NCBI RefSeq assembly: GCF_018531465.1
Contig: NZ_JAHDTF010000024.1
Coordinates: forward strand, 1 to 64,000
Direction of reading: 5' to 3'
Length of the DNA stretch: 64,000 bases
Source: Sphaerisporangium fuscum
GTDB lineage: Bacteria > Actinomycetota > Actinomycetes > Streptosporangiales > Streptosporangiaceae
Below, one piece after another: positions 33,154 through 42,179 of this stretch (position 1 is the stretch's first letter; every line of letters starts with the position of its first letter). The position numbers and the translations under genes are program-made. A model generated the notes under the pieces. It did not search any database, was not told the origin of the DNA, and worked only from the letters and a program-made list of their open reading frames with translations.

Positions 33154-33531
33154 TCACCTCAGCGTGAACAGGTAGGCGGCGATGTCCCGCGCGTCCTCCT
33201 CGGTCACCCCGAGGTCCGGCATCGCGTTGCCGGGCACGACGGCCTGCGGGGCGCGGATCCAGCGCCGCAGGTTCGGCCCGTTGTTCTCCAGCAGCCCGGC
33301 GATGTAGCTGCGGGAGCCGAAGGAGGTGAGCGGCGGGCCGACCAGCCCGTTCGCCTCCCGCACGCCGGGCACCGTGTGGCAGGAGGAGCAGCCGTACCGG
33401 CTGATGAGCAGCCGGCCGCGCAGCGGGTCGCCGTCGCGGACCTCCGGGGGCGGCCACGCCCTGCTCCCGCCGCACCCGCCGCCCCCGAACAGGACGCACA
33501 GCGCCGCGACCGCCGCGACCGGCGCCTTCAC
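33154..33531 (-). CDS. Monohaem cytochrome c lipoprotein
   Basis: A 125-residue protein with lipobox FGGGGCGG and one CSSCH haem site, followed by PLTSFGSRSYIAGLLENN, WIRAPQAVVPGNAMPDLGV (the axial methionine in NAMPDLG) and a C-terminal helix IAAYLFTLR. It is similar to the small cytochrome domains fused to caa3 oxidases. GTG 33531 overlaps the ctaG-like stop. It gives the operon a mobile or anchored electron carrier in addition to QcrC. Confidence 0.85.
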   Translation of the reverse strand: MKAPVAAVAALCVLFGGGGCGGSRAWPPPEVRDGDPLRGRLLISRYGCSSCHTVPGVREANGLVGPPLTSFGSRSYIAGLLENNGPNLRRWIRAPQAVVPGNAMPDLGVTEEDARDIAAYLFTLR

Positions 33532-34397
33532 CGCCGCACCTCCTTCAAGGGGGCCCGCTGCTGGTGCGGGTGCCCGGCGGTGCCCATCCACCTCAGGAAC
33601 AGCACGACGAAGGCGACGAGGTACACCACATCGGCGGGTACCCACATGACCAGGCCGGCGAGCTGCTGGTCGGCGAGAGGGTCCAGGCCGTTCGCGGCCG
33701 CGGCGGCGGCCTGCGATGTGTACAGCGGGGCCCGGGCCAGGGTGAGGACGGCACCGAGCGCGGCGGCGGGCATCATCGTCACGAACATGTAGAGCATCGC
33801 CACCGGGCCGGCGAGCCCGTGCCGGGTGGGGGTGACCACGTGCCACCACAGCAGCCAGGCGACGGCCACGAAGCACAGATGCTCGGCCACGTGCACCGGC
33901 TCGGCCTCCAGCGCCAGCTCGTAGGCGGCCGGCAGGTGCCAGATCCACAGCGCCCCGGTGTGCAGCAGCCACGCCGTCACCGGCAGGTACAGCGTGCGCG
34001 ACGGCGGCAAGGTACGCAGGGCGTGCCGGGCCCGGGCGAGCAGCCGCCGCCACCGGTGCGGCAGCGTCAGCGGGACCAGCAGCCCGGGCGCGCCCGCCGC
34101 CAGCAGCGGCGCCGCCACGACCAGCAGGATCATGTGCTGGGCCATGTGCGCGGCGACCCGCTCGTCGGCCAGGTGGTCCAGCGGGGGGAGCAGCGCGACC
34201 GCGAGGGCGAGCAGGCCGCCGGCGAAGCAGGCCACCCGCGCGGGACCGAGGCGGCGGGCCCCGGCGCGTGCCGAGCGCCGTCCGGGCCCGGCGAACGCGC
34301 GCAGCCCCGCCAGGTACGCCGCGGCCGACGCGCCGATCCAGCAGATCGCGCCGGCCACGTCCCACTTCCACGGCCCGGTCCCGCCGTGGGCGAGCAT
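33528..34397 (-). CDS. ctaG: Cytochrome c oxidase assembly protein, CtaG/caa3-type
   Basis: A 289-residue membrane protein with seven or more helices and scattered membrane histidines (HMAQHMILLVV, LLHTGALWIWHLP, HVAEHLCFVAVAWLLWWHVV), features of the caa3_CtaG family, which helps insert CuB into subunit I. ATG 34397 is chosen, just after the previous gene's stop; GTG 34415 would overlap it by 16 bases. It lies between the oxidase subunits and the bc genes on one transcript. Confidence 0.8.
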   Translation of the reverse strand: MLAHGGTGPWKWDVAGAICWIGASAAAYLAGLRAFAGPGRRSARAGARRLGPARVACFAGGLLALAVALLPPLDHLADERVAAHMAQHMILLVVAAPLLAAGAPGLLVPLTLPHRWRRLLARARHALRTLPPSRTLYLPVTAWLLHTGALWIWHLPAAYELALEAEPVHVAEHLCFVAVAWLLWWHVVTPTRHGLAGPVAMLYMFVTMMPAAALGAVLTLARAPLYTSQAAAAAANGLDPLADQQLAGLVMWVPADVVYLVAFVVLFLRWMGTAGHPHQQRAPLKEVRR

Positions 34398-34399
34398 GG

Positions 34400-34783
34400 C
34401 TAGGTGACCGGACACGGCGCGAACATCGCCACGGCCAGGGCGCCCAGCAGGATGATGAGCACCGACAGCGCGTCGAGCCAGAACCCGACCTCCGCCATGA
34501 ACCGCACCCGGTCGGCCTTCCAGCCCGGGAGCTGAGGCAGTCGGCGTCCCCGCAGGTGCCGGCCGGCGGCCAGCGCGGCCAGGGCGACGATCCCCGGCAG
34601 GCCCGTGGCGATCGCGGCGAAGCCGCGCAGCGGGATGCCGCTGACGTCGTGGTGGCCGCGCGTGCAGGCCAGCTCCACCACGCTCCAGGCGGCGAACAGA
34701 TGGACGGCCCACGCCAGCGCACCTCCCAGTACCGCGAACCACAGAAGCCACGCCGGGGGAGCGGAATCGGTCTGTTGTGCCAT
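34400..34783 (-). CDS. Small membrane protein of the oxidase operon
   Basis: A 127-residue protein with three hydrophobic helices (WLLWFAVLGGALAWAVHLFA, LPGIVALAALAAG, DALSVLIILLGALAVAM) and conserved-looking histidine and cysteine near LACTRGHHD. No family name recognised. Its place between ctaE and ctaG on the same strand suggests an accessory or small structural subunit of the oxidase. Confidence 0.65.
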   Translation of the reverse strand: MAQQTDSAPPAWLLWFAVLGGALAWAVHLFAAWSVVELACTRGHHDVSGIPLRGFAAIATGLPGIVALAALAAGRHLRGRRLPQLPGWKADRVRFMAEVGFWLDALSVLIILLGALAVAMFAPCPVT

Positions 34784-34789
34784 TGCCGC

Positions 34790-35428
34790 TCACAGATGGG
34801 GGCTGAGGTAGATCGTCGACAGGATGAAGATCCAGACCGCGTCGACGAAGTGCCAGTAGAACGCCACGAGCCTGACGCGCTCGTGGTGCCGGCTGCCGAA
34901 CTTGCCGGAAAGGGCGGCGACGCCGATGAATACGATCATGACGAGGCCGACGATCACGTGCAGGCCGTGGAAGCCGGTGATGGTGTAGAAGAGCGACCCG
35001 TACACGTTGGTGCTCCAGGTGAACTCCTTCAGCTTGGTGGCGTACTCCGTGCCCTGCAGGGACACGAACGCGATCCCGAGAGCCAGGGTGAGGGCCAGTC
35101 CCGCCTTCAGCTGGCCGACCCGGTCGTGCCGCACCGCCCAGTCGGCCCACACCATCGGGGCGCTGCTGGAGAACAGCAGCACGGTCATGACCAGCGGCTT
35201 GCCGAGTTCGGGATCCTTGATCCCGCCGGGCGGCCAGGCGCCGAAATGGGAGAACCGGATGTAGAAGTAGGAGCCGAGCAGGCAGGCGAACAGCGTGGCC
35301 TCGGTGGCGACGAACAGCACCATGCCCCACCAGGCGGGGCTGCGGCCGCCCGGCAGCCCGTACTGCGGCGGCACCGGCTCGGCGCCCACCACGCCCTTCA
35401 CGGACGTCCGCCCCTTCGCGGTGCTCAT
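34790..35428 (-). CDS. ctaE: Cytochrome c oxidase subunit III
   Basis: A 212-residue protein with five hydrophobic helices, the short bacterial form of subunit III: WWGMVLFVATEATLFACLLG, TGFHGLHVIVGLVMIV, AFYWHFVDAVWIFILSTIYL. The FHGLHV and YWHFVDAVW motifs are diagnostic. ATG 35428 overlaps the ctaD stop (ATGA), so a longer start at 35491 is rejected. Confidence 0.92.
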   Translation of the reverse strand: MSTAKGRTSVKGVVGAEPVPPQYGLPGGRSPAWWGMVLFVATEATLFACLLGSYFYIRFSHFGAWPPGGIKDPELGKPLVMTVLLFSSSAPMVWADWAVRHDRVGQLKAGLALTLALGIAFVSLQGTEYATKLKEFTWSTNVYGSLFYTITGFHGLHVIVGLVMIVFIGVAALSGKFGSRHHERVRLVAFYWHFVDAVWIFILSTIYLSPHL

Positions 35429-37377
35429 GAGGTCTCTCCCCGTTCCCCGCCGCCCCGGGCCTCTTCCGGGCTCTGGCGCGGCCACAGCCACCAGCCGAGG
35501 GTGAGCACGGCGACCGCCCCGGCCACCAGGACGACCGCGGCGGCCTTCAGCAGCAGCGCGACCACCGCCACCATCAGCGCCGCCGCGGTCACCAACGGCA
35601 CGGCGCTGTTCTCGGGCATCTCCTTGGCGATCTGCGGCTCGGCGTCCAGCTCACTGGTGACCAGCACCTTGTGGCCGTCGGCCAGCACCCGGTCGTGGGA
35701 GCGGGCCCCCTCGGCGAAGGAGTTCAACGTCGCCGGGTCCCACAGCGGGTGCAGGCTGTGGACGGTCGGGATGACCGCGAAGTCGTACGGCCTGGGTGGC
35801 GAGGCGGTCGCCCATTCGAGGGTCTCGCCGCCCCACGGGTCGGCCGGGGCGGCCGCGCCGCGCCACAGGCTGTGGAGCAGCGTGCCGAGGGTGACCAGCA
35901 GCCCGGCGAGCAGCAGGTAGGCGCCCACGGTCGACAGCAGGTTCCACACGTCCCAGTCGAGCCCCCGAGGGAAGGTGTAGACCCGCCGAGGCATGCCGAG
36001 CAGCCCCGAGATGTGCATGGGGAAGAACGTGAGGTTGAACCCGGCGAAGGTGATCCAGAACGCCCACCTCCCGCCGCGCGCGCCGGTCGTCCGCCCGGTG
36101 AACTTGGGCCACCAGTGGAACAGGCCGGCGATCATCGGGAAGACGGCCCCGCCCACCAGGACGTAGTGGAAGTGGGCCACCACGAAGTAGCTGTCGGTGA
36201 CCTGCTGGTCGAACGGCACGATGGCGAACATCACGCCGGTCACGCCGCCCATGACGAACAGCACCAGGAAACCCAGCACCCACAGCAGCGGCACGGTGGG
36301 CACGACCCGGCCCATCAGCAGCGTGGCCAGCCAGGAGAACATCTGGATCCCGGCCGGAATGGTGATCACGACGCTGGCCGCAGAGAAGAAGGTCATCGCC
36401 AGCTGCGGCAGTCCGACCGCGAACATGTGGTGCACCCACACGCCGAAACTGATGATCCCGGTGGCGACCGTGGCCAGCACGATGAGCGGATAGGCCGCGA
36501 TCGGCCGGCGGGCGAAGACCGGCACGATCGCCGAGACGATCCCGAGCGCGGGCAGCACGATGATGTACACGTCCGGGTGACCGAACAGCCAGAACAGGTG
36601 CTGCCACAGCACCGCGTCCCCGCCGTACGGCGGCTGGAAGAACCGCGTGCCGAACCGCCGGTCCAGGAACAGCATGGCGTTGGCCGTGTTGAGCGGCGGG
36701 AGCGCGAAGATCACCATGAAGGAGGTCACCACCAGGGCCCAGATGAAGACGGGCACCCGGTTGAGCGCCATGCCGGGGGCGCGGAGCTTGAGCGCGGTCG
36801 CGATGAAATTGATCGCCCCGGAGGTGGTCGACACGCCGAGGAACAGCAGGCCGAGCGAGTACACCTCCATGTTCAGGCCGGGCAGGAACCGCCCCTCGGT
36901 GAGCGGCACGTAGGCGAACCACCCGCCGTCCGGGGCCACGCCGAACAGCAGGCTGGAGAACATGATCAACCCCGCGAACAGGAACACCCAGTAGCCGAAG
37001 GCGTTGAGCCGGGGGAAGGCCATGTCACGGGTGCCGAGCATCAGCGGCACCAGGAAGTTGCCGAACCCGAACAGCATCGGCGTGGCGAACAGGAAGATCA
37101 TCGCCGTGCCGTGCAGGGAGAACAGCTGGTTGTAGGTGTGCGGGGCGACCAGCCGTTCGTTCGGGACGGCGAGCTGGGTGCGCATGACGAGCGCCTGCAG
37201 GCCGGCCAGGACGAAGAACAGCGCCCCGGTGACCATGTACCGGCGGCCGATGTGCTTGTGGTCGACCGTGGTGAGCCAGGCCCGCAGGCCGTGCTCCTCG
37301 GGCCACTCGCGGGCGACACGCTCCCCGGCGGCGTCCTCGGCGGCGCCCAGCGCGCGCGTCGCGTCGTCGATGCTCAT
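35425..37377 (-). CDS. ctaD: Cytochrome c oxidase subunit I with altered proton-channel residues
   Basis: A 650-residue haem-copper oxidase catalytic subunit. Seen: haem a ligand His89 (LFSLHGTAM), the active site GHPDVYI with His267 and cross-link Tyr271, VWVHHMF with His316/317 for CuB, and VAHFHYVLVGG for haem a3/a. Two positions differ from standard A-type oxidases: the channel glutamate of GHPEVYI is Asp269, and the K-channel lysine of PTGIKVFSW is Gln345 (PAGIQMFSW). The D-channel entry Asp118 is present, but the following NN is NA. The C terminus carries about 100 extra residues including two helices (as in subunit IV-like fusions). ATG 37377. Confidence 0.92.
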   Translation of the reverse strand: MSIDDATRALGAAEDAAGERVAREWPEEHGLRAWLTTVDHKHIGRRYMVTGALFFVLAGLQALVMRTQLAVPNERLVAPHTYNQLFSLHGTAMIFLFATPMLFGFGNFLVPLMLGTRDMAFPRLNAFGYWVFLFAGLIMFSSLLFGVAPDGGWFAYVPLTEGRFLPGLNMEVYSLGLLFLGVSTTSGAINFIATALKLRAPGMALNRVPVFIWALVVTSFMVIFALPPLNTANAMLFLDRRFGTRFFQPPYGGDAVLWQHLFWLFGHPDVYIIVLPALGIVSAIVPVFARRPIAAYPLIVLATVATGIISFGVWVHHMFAVGLPQLAMTFFSAASVVITIPAGIQMFSWLATLLMGRVVPTVPLLWVLGFLVLFVMGGVTGVMFAIVPFDQQVTDSYFVVAHFHYVLVGGAVFPMIAGLFHWWPKFTGRTTGARGGRWAFWITFAGFNLTFFPMHISGLLGMPRRVYTFPRGLDWDVWNLLSTVGAYLLLAGLLVTLGTLLHSLWRGAAAPADPWGGETLEWATASPPRPYDFAVIPTVHSLHPLWDPATLNSFAEGARSHDRVLADGHKVLVTSELDAEPQIAKEMPENSAVPLVTAAALMVAVVALLLKAAAVVLVAGAVAVLTLGWWLWPRQSPEEARGGGERGETS

Positions 37378-37384
37378 GCGGCGC

Positions 37385-38386
37385 CTACCTGAGGCTCTCG
37401 AGATAGGCGATGAGCGCCTGCAACTGCTGCGACGGCAGCGGCTGCGGCGGCATCTTGTTACCGGGCTTGATGGTCTGGGAGTCGGCGATCCACCCGGCCA
37501 GGAAGCCCCGGGTGTTCGGGACGGCGCCGGCCGCCAGGAACCTCCGGGACGCCACGTGCGTCAGGTCGGGCCCGATCCTCCCGTTCGCCGTGGTGCCCCG
37601 GACCGTGTGGCAGGAGGCGCAGGCGGCCGACTGCAGCACCCGCAGGCCGAGCGCGGCCGCCCCCCTCGCCGGAGCGGCGGCCGGCCGCGCCTGGCCGGCC
37701 AGCCACGCGGCGAAGGCGTCCGGGGGCTGGGCGACGATGTGGAAGGCCATCCGCGCGTGCTGCGAGCCGCAGTACTCCGCGCACTGGCCCCGGAACACCC
37801 CGGCGTGGTCGGCGCGCAGCCACAGGTCGTTCACCCGCCCGGCCACCAGGTCGGTCTTCACCGTGAACGCCGGAGCCCAGAAGCTGTGGTTGACGTCGGC
37901 GGTGGCGAGCCGCAGATGCACCGTCCGTCCGACCGGCACGTGGATCTCGTTCGCGGTGACGGCCGAGGTCCCCGGGTACCGGACCTCCCACCACCACTGG
38001 TGCCCCGTCACCTCGACCACGACCTGCCCCGGATCCCGCCGGACGCCGAGCGAACGCAGCACGGGCAGGCTGACGACGTACACGAACACCAGCACGATCG
38101 CGGGAAGCACCACGCCCGCGACCAGCACGAGCCGCTGCCCCGAGCCGAGCCGGACCTTCACCCCCGGCCCCCGGCGGCGCCAGGCCGCCCACAGCACCAG
38201 CACGACGATCACCGCGATGACGACCACCGAGATGCCGAACAGCAGCCACCACAGGGCCGCGACCCGCCTGGAGCCGTCGCCGGCCGGCGCCAGCGTCGAC
38301 TGGCCCGAACCGCCGCAGCCCGCGAGCAGGAGAAGGGCGGGCCAGGTCATCGCGCACGCCAGGCGAGCGACGCGCCACCAGGTCAT
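37385..38386 (-). CDS. ctaC: Cytochrome c oxidase subunit II fused to cytochrome c (caa3 type)
   Basis: A 333-residue lipoprotein: lipobox LLAGCGG, two transmembrane helices, the aromatic GHQWWWEVRYPG strand, a CuA site with GQCAEYCGSQHARM and His in VNHSFW, then a C-terminal cytochrome c domain with CASCH and the methionine in GNKMPPQPL. This fusion defines caa3 oxidases; most actinobacterial CtaC proteins lack it because QcrC supplies the haems. ATG 38386 has GGAGG five to six bases upstream, better than GTG 38392, so it is chosen. First gene of the long cta-qcr operon. Confidence 0.92.
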   Translation of the reverse strand: MTWWRVARLACAMTWPALLLLAGCGGSGQSTLAPAGDGSRRVAALWWLLFGISVVVIAVIVVLVLWAAWRRRGPGVKVRLGSGQRLVLVAGVVLPAIVLVFVYVVSLPVLRSLGVRRDPGQVVVEVTGHQWWWEVRYPGTSAVTANEIHVPVGRTVHLRLATADVNHSFWAPAFTVKTDLVAGRVNDLWLRADHAGVFRGQCAEYCGSQHARMAFHIVAQPPDAFAAWLAGQARPAAAPARGAAALGLRVLQSAACASCHTVRGTTANGRIGPDLTHVASRRFLAAGAVPNTRGFLAGWIADSQTIKPGNKMPPQPLPSQQLQALIAYLESLR

Positions 38387-38723
38387 CGCCACCTCCGCCC
38401 TGGGTCACCGCTCGATCGCCTTCGGTAACCATTGATTAGCAGAGGCGTCCTTCCGTGATTTCCCCACCTCGCCCCGCTTGGCAGTGCCCGTTCCGTATTC
38501 GTGCCGTCGGCGACCCCTGTGTTGACCTTGCTTGACCTTGCCCCGGAAACCCGGCTGTGTCGCACCTCCGCCGGATCCGGCTCCGGGTGACGGCCTGGAG
38601 GTACAGCTTGGGCATCACCGGGGATCCGGCGCCGCTGGTCGTGTTCGGCCCCGGCCTGCGGGTCGCGTGCGGACTCCCGGATCCGACCCCAGCCGTCGTC
38701 CCTAGGCGGCGCCCGCCGCCCGG
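38387..38723. promoter_or_regulatory. Promoter region of the cta-qcr operon with tandem 10-bp direct repeat
   Basis: 337 bp without a gene. TTGACCTTGC occurs twice in perfect tandem (38522-38531 and 38532-38541), about 140 bp upstream of ctaC, a pattern suiting cooperative binding by a regulator. Exact promoter boxes are not clear. Confidence 0.45.
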
Positions 38724-39155
38724 TCAGCGTGTCCTGGGGAACGCGGCGCGCGGTCCGGGGCGGTTGAGGAGGAAGGCGGCTCCGATCAGGGGCAGCGCGC
38801 CGACGGCCTGCATACCGGCGTACCAGGCCGGACAGACGCCGGGGATCAGGTCGACGCCGATGATCGCGATCGGCATGATGACGCTGAGCGTGCGCACGCG
38901 CTCGAAGCTCCGCCGCGCGCCCTGTGAGGCACCGAGGATCAGCCGGTGGAGCACGGGGGCGATGGCGAGCAGTATGACCGCCCGGACCCACATGAACGTG
39001 GTCACCGTGTGACCGCTGATGGACAGCATGGCGACCGCCGCGAGGGTGACGGCGCCGATCACGCCGTAGATCGTGACGCACTTCTTCGCCGTGTCGAAGG
39101 CCTCCCGGGTGCGGGGGGCGCCGAGGTGTGCCGTGGTGTCGCCGGTGCCGGCCAT
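38724..39155 (-). CDS. Small integral membrane protein, unknown function
   Basis: A 143-residue protein with four hydrophobic helices (CVTIYGVIGAVTLAAVAMLS, FMWVRAVILLAIAPVLHRL, VIMPIAIIGVDLIPGVC, AGMQAVGALPLIGAAFLL). No family recognised. ATG 39155 follows AGAGGAAAG; ATG 39179 is possible but has no ribosome site. It is upstream of, and on the same strand as, the cta operon, but 337 bp away. Confidence 0.65.
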   Translation of the reverse strand: MAGTGDTTAHLGAPRTREAFDTAKKCVTIYGVIGAVTLAAVAMLSISGHTVTTFMWVRAVILLAIAPVLHRLILGASQGARRSFERVRTLSVIMPIAIIGVDLIPGVCPAWYAGMQAVGALPLIGAAFLLNRPGPRAAFPRTR

Positions 39156-39440
39156 GTCGTTCTTCTTTCCTCTCGTCATGACGTCGACGCTAGGGATCGC
39201 AGGGGCGGCCCGGTACGGGTCTGGACGCACAAGGGGGTGGGGCTGGCCCCACTCCTCGCCCGGGACCGGGACGGTCACGGGCTCCGCGCCTGCCGCCGCT
39301 GACCTCCGGCTCGGCCAGGTCCGGTTCGCCCGGCTCACGGGAACGGCTCTGGGGCAGGGTCGCCTGCCCCGGTGATCCCTGCTGACGGTGACATGATGAA
39401 CGGAGGACGGCAACGCGGGTGGTCGCGGGGAGGTGCCGTC

Positions 39441-40662
39441 ATGGGTGATGAGATCAGCCTGCAGGGACACCGGGTCCTGAACGATGCCATGCTCCTGTCG
39501 AGGAACACTGCTCCGAGCGACATCCCGAGCATGATCAGCCGGCTGGTGGCCCCGCTGGGGCTGCGGGAGGTGGGCATCTACCTGGCCGGGCTGCGGCAGC
39601 AGTGGCTGGTGCCCCTGCCCAATCCCGTGGCGCCGGGGAAGACCGCGTTGCGGATCGACGAGAGCCTCGCGGGATGGTGCTACCGCACGACGTCGGTGCG
39701 CGACCATGGCGTCGACCACGGGGCTGCAAGTGTGGCTGCCGATCGAGGACGGACTGGAACGCGTCGGTGTCCTCGAAGTGCAGTGCGACCGCCTGGACGC
39801 CCCGACCCTGCTGCTGTGCCGCTCACTGGCGGAGCTGCTCGCCTTGATCATCGGGTCCAAGGAGAATATCAGCGATCTGTACACCCAGGTCCGCCGCCTC
39901 CAGCCCATGCGGTTGCCCGCCGAGATGGTGTGGGCCTTCCTGCCGCCGCGCACCCTGGGCGTCCCGGGCGTGATCTCCACGGCGGTGGTCGAGCCGGCCT
40001 ACGACCTGGGTGGTGACGCCTTCGACCACTGCGTGCTGGACGGGATGCTGCACGCCACGATCCTGGACGCCATGGGCCACGACCTGCTCGCCGGTCTGAC
40101 GTCCGCGGTCGCGCTGGCCGGGTGCCGCAACTCCCGCCGCGCGGGAGCCGACCTGGCGAGGCTGACCGAAGTGGTCGACACCGCCATCAGCGAGAGCTTC
40201 CCCGACCGCTACTGCACCGGGGTGTTCGCCCACCTGGACATAAGGACCGGCGAGCTGACCTGGACCAACTGCGGGCACCCCATCCCGTTGCTCATCCGCG
40301 GCCAGCGTCTGGTGCGCGGCGCGCTGGACCGCCCGGCCGAGCCCCCGCTCGGGCTCGGTGATCTGCTGGAGGGCCCGCGTACCGTCCACCGGTGCCGGCT
40401 GCGTCCCCAGGACCGGGTCCTGTTCTACACCGATGGGGTGATCGAAGCCCGCTCCGACAGCGGGGAGCCGTTCGGGCTGGACAACTTCACCGAGTACCTC
40501 ATCCGGGCCACCGCCGCCGGTGAACCGGCCTACGAAGTCCTGCGCCGCCTCATCCACGCCATCCTCGCCAGGCACCGGCAGCGGCTCATCGACGACGCGA
40601 CGATCATGCTCGTGGAGTGGCAGCCCGGCTCCGACCACCCGCCCACCGTCCCGGTCCTGTGA
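39441..40662 (+). pseudogene. SpoIIE/PP2C-type serine phosphatase with N-terminal GAF-like part, interrupted by a frameshift
   Basis: ATG 39441 with GGGGAGG seven bases upstream opens a frame giving a GAF-like start (GLREVGIYLAGLRQQWLVPL ... SLAGWCYRTTSV). Around 39720-39723, in a run of four G, homology moves to the next frame, which continues GLQVWLPIEDGLERVGVLEV and a full phosphatase domain (DLGGDAFDH, LDAMGHDLLAGL, WTNCGHPIPLLI, YTDGVIEAR, DDATIMLVEW) to 40662. One extra G explains the break. ATG 39706 could start the catalytic part alone. The normal role would be RsbU-like control of an anti-sigma network. Sequencing error is possible. Confidence 0.7.
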
Positions 40663-40843
40663 CCCTCACCCACCAGGGGCGCGGCCGGACAGGACGGAAC
40701 CGGCGAGCCGGGTCCCGACCGGCCAGGCGTCCACATCGGGACGTTCCCGGCGGCAGAGGCCCATCACCTCGTCCACTCCACGGAGGCGGCCATCGTGATG
40801 TCACCGCCCGCCATCGTCCGGCGGGTGGCACGTTCGCTGCCTC

Positions 40844-41233
40844 TCAGTGGCGTCGAGCGGTGATGACCCAGGCGCGGGAGTCGAACCAGACACCGTCGTC
40901 GCTCAGGTGCGCGGAGAGCATCTCGCGCAGACGCCCGACCGCGAGCGCCGCGGCGGCGGGCTCCAGCCGCCTCAGCACCTCGCTGGTGCAGGTGAAGCCG
41001 CGGACCCAGTCGAGGGCGGCGGCCACGTCCGGACCGTAGTAGACCGGTTCGTGGACGTCGGTGAAGGCGATGTCGGCGAACCCCGCCGCGCCCAGGATCC
41101 GCTCGACGGTCGGCGGGTCGGCGAGCGCGAACGGATCCGGTCCGGCGGAAGCGGCGGCCACGGGCTGCTCGGGGCCGGCGAGGGCTCGGCGGATGGCGAC
41201 GTCCCACTCGTTGCGTTCGCCGGCCTGTCGCAT
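40844..41233 (-). pseudogene. Class I SAM-dependent methyltransferase, C-terminal remnant
   Basis: ATG 41233 (GAAGGGA upstream) encodes 129 residues: ALADPPTVERILGAAGF, VHEPVYYGPDVAAALDWVRG and HLSDDGVWFDSRAWVITARR are the C-terminal region of UbiE-like methyltransferases. The N-terminal AdoMet-binding half (GxGxG) is missing, so it cannot be a working methyltransferase. It may be a remnant with a fortuitous start. Confidence 0.5.
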
Positions 41234-41368
41234 CGTGATCCCTTCAGGACGGCCGGGGTCGCCCCGGCGCTGTTGGTGACCGGCGTGCATCAGGCCGCCA
41301 CCCCGCCGTTCGGCCTCCCGGGGCCGGTCGGCGCGACTCCTGGGCGCATGCAGGGGCACGCCGCGGTG

Positions 41369-42043
41369 TCAGCGGTCACCGAGCAGTCCGTGCTCGGCGG
41401 CGTAGGCCTCGAGGCGGTCCGCCAGCTCGCCCGGGCGGCTCAGCGCGGGGGTGTGGCCGCCGTCGATCTCGTCGGGGGTGATGCCCAGGCGCTCCCGGGC
41501 GACGCGGCGAACGAAACCAGCGGGGAGCAGGCGGTCGTCGCGACAGAGCAACACCCGCGTGGGGACGCCGGGCCAGGCCCGCAGCGGCGACGGTTCCCCC
41601 ATCCGGGCCTCGGACTGGGTGCGCGACCGCTTCAGCGCCTCGGCGGCCAGCTCTGGCGGGACATCCTGGTAGAACAGGGCGACAGTGTCGTCGTAGTGGT
41701 CCCGCGCCTCCTGGTGGTAGCCGGTGCGGGCCCAGTGGTCGGCGGGTGCCTCCGCCGGCGCGGGGATCATGGGCGCGACCAGGACGAGCAGGCGCACCGG
41801 TGCCCGGTCGCAGACGAGCGGGGCCGTGAAGCCGCCGAGCGACTGCGCGACGACGATCGCATCGGCGCGGTCGCCGATCGCGGCGGCCACGGTGTCGGCG
41901 TACTCGGGCAGGCCGGCCGAGTCGTCCTCGCAGGGAAGGTCCGGCGCGACGGTGTCATGACCTCGCGACCGCAGTTCGGCCTCCACCAGATGCCAGTACC
42001 AGCCGACATCGCCGGCGCCGTGGATCAGGACGAATGTGGCCAC
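41369..42043 (-). CDS. Alpha/beta hydrolase
   Basis: A 224-residue alpha/beta-hydrolase. The oxyanion region is LIHGAGDVGWYWH, the nucleophile Ser68 in VVAQSLGGF, the acid in LLCRDDRLLP (Asp169/170) and His197 in IDGGHTPALS. It looks complete and short, like salicylate esterase/MES-type or carboxylesterase proteins. GTG 42043 has a purine-rich ribosome site. The substrate is unknown. It stands between two truncated genes. Confidence 0.8.
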   Translation of the reverse strand: MATFVLIHGAGDVGWYWHLVEAELRSRGHDTVAPDLPCEDDSAGLPEYADTVAAAIGDRADAIVVAQSLGGFTAPLVCDRAPVRLLVLVAPMIPAPAEAPADHWARTGYHQEARDHYDDTVALFYQDVPPELAAEALKRSRTQSEARMGEPSPLRAWPGVPTRVLLCRDDRLLPAGFVRRVARERLGITPDEIDGGHTPALSRPGELADRLEAYAAEHGLLGDR

Positions 42044-42179
42044 CCTGCCCCCTCCTGCTGCTCGGATCCCGATTCAGCGCACGACCTGCCGTCCGGCCCC
42101 GGATCCACCGGCGGACGGACCGCGGTCGCTGTCCAGTGGCCGACGTTAGGCGACGCCACCGACATTCTCGGCGGCACCA

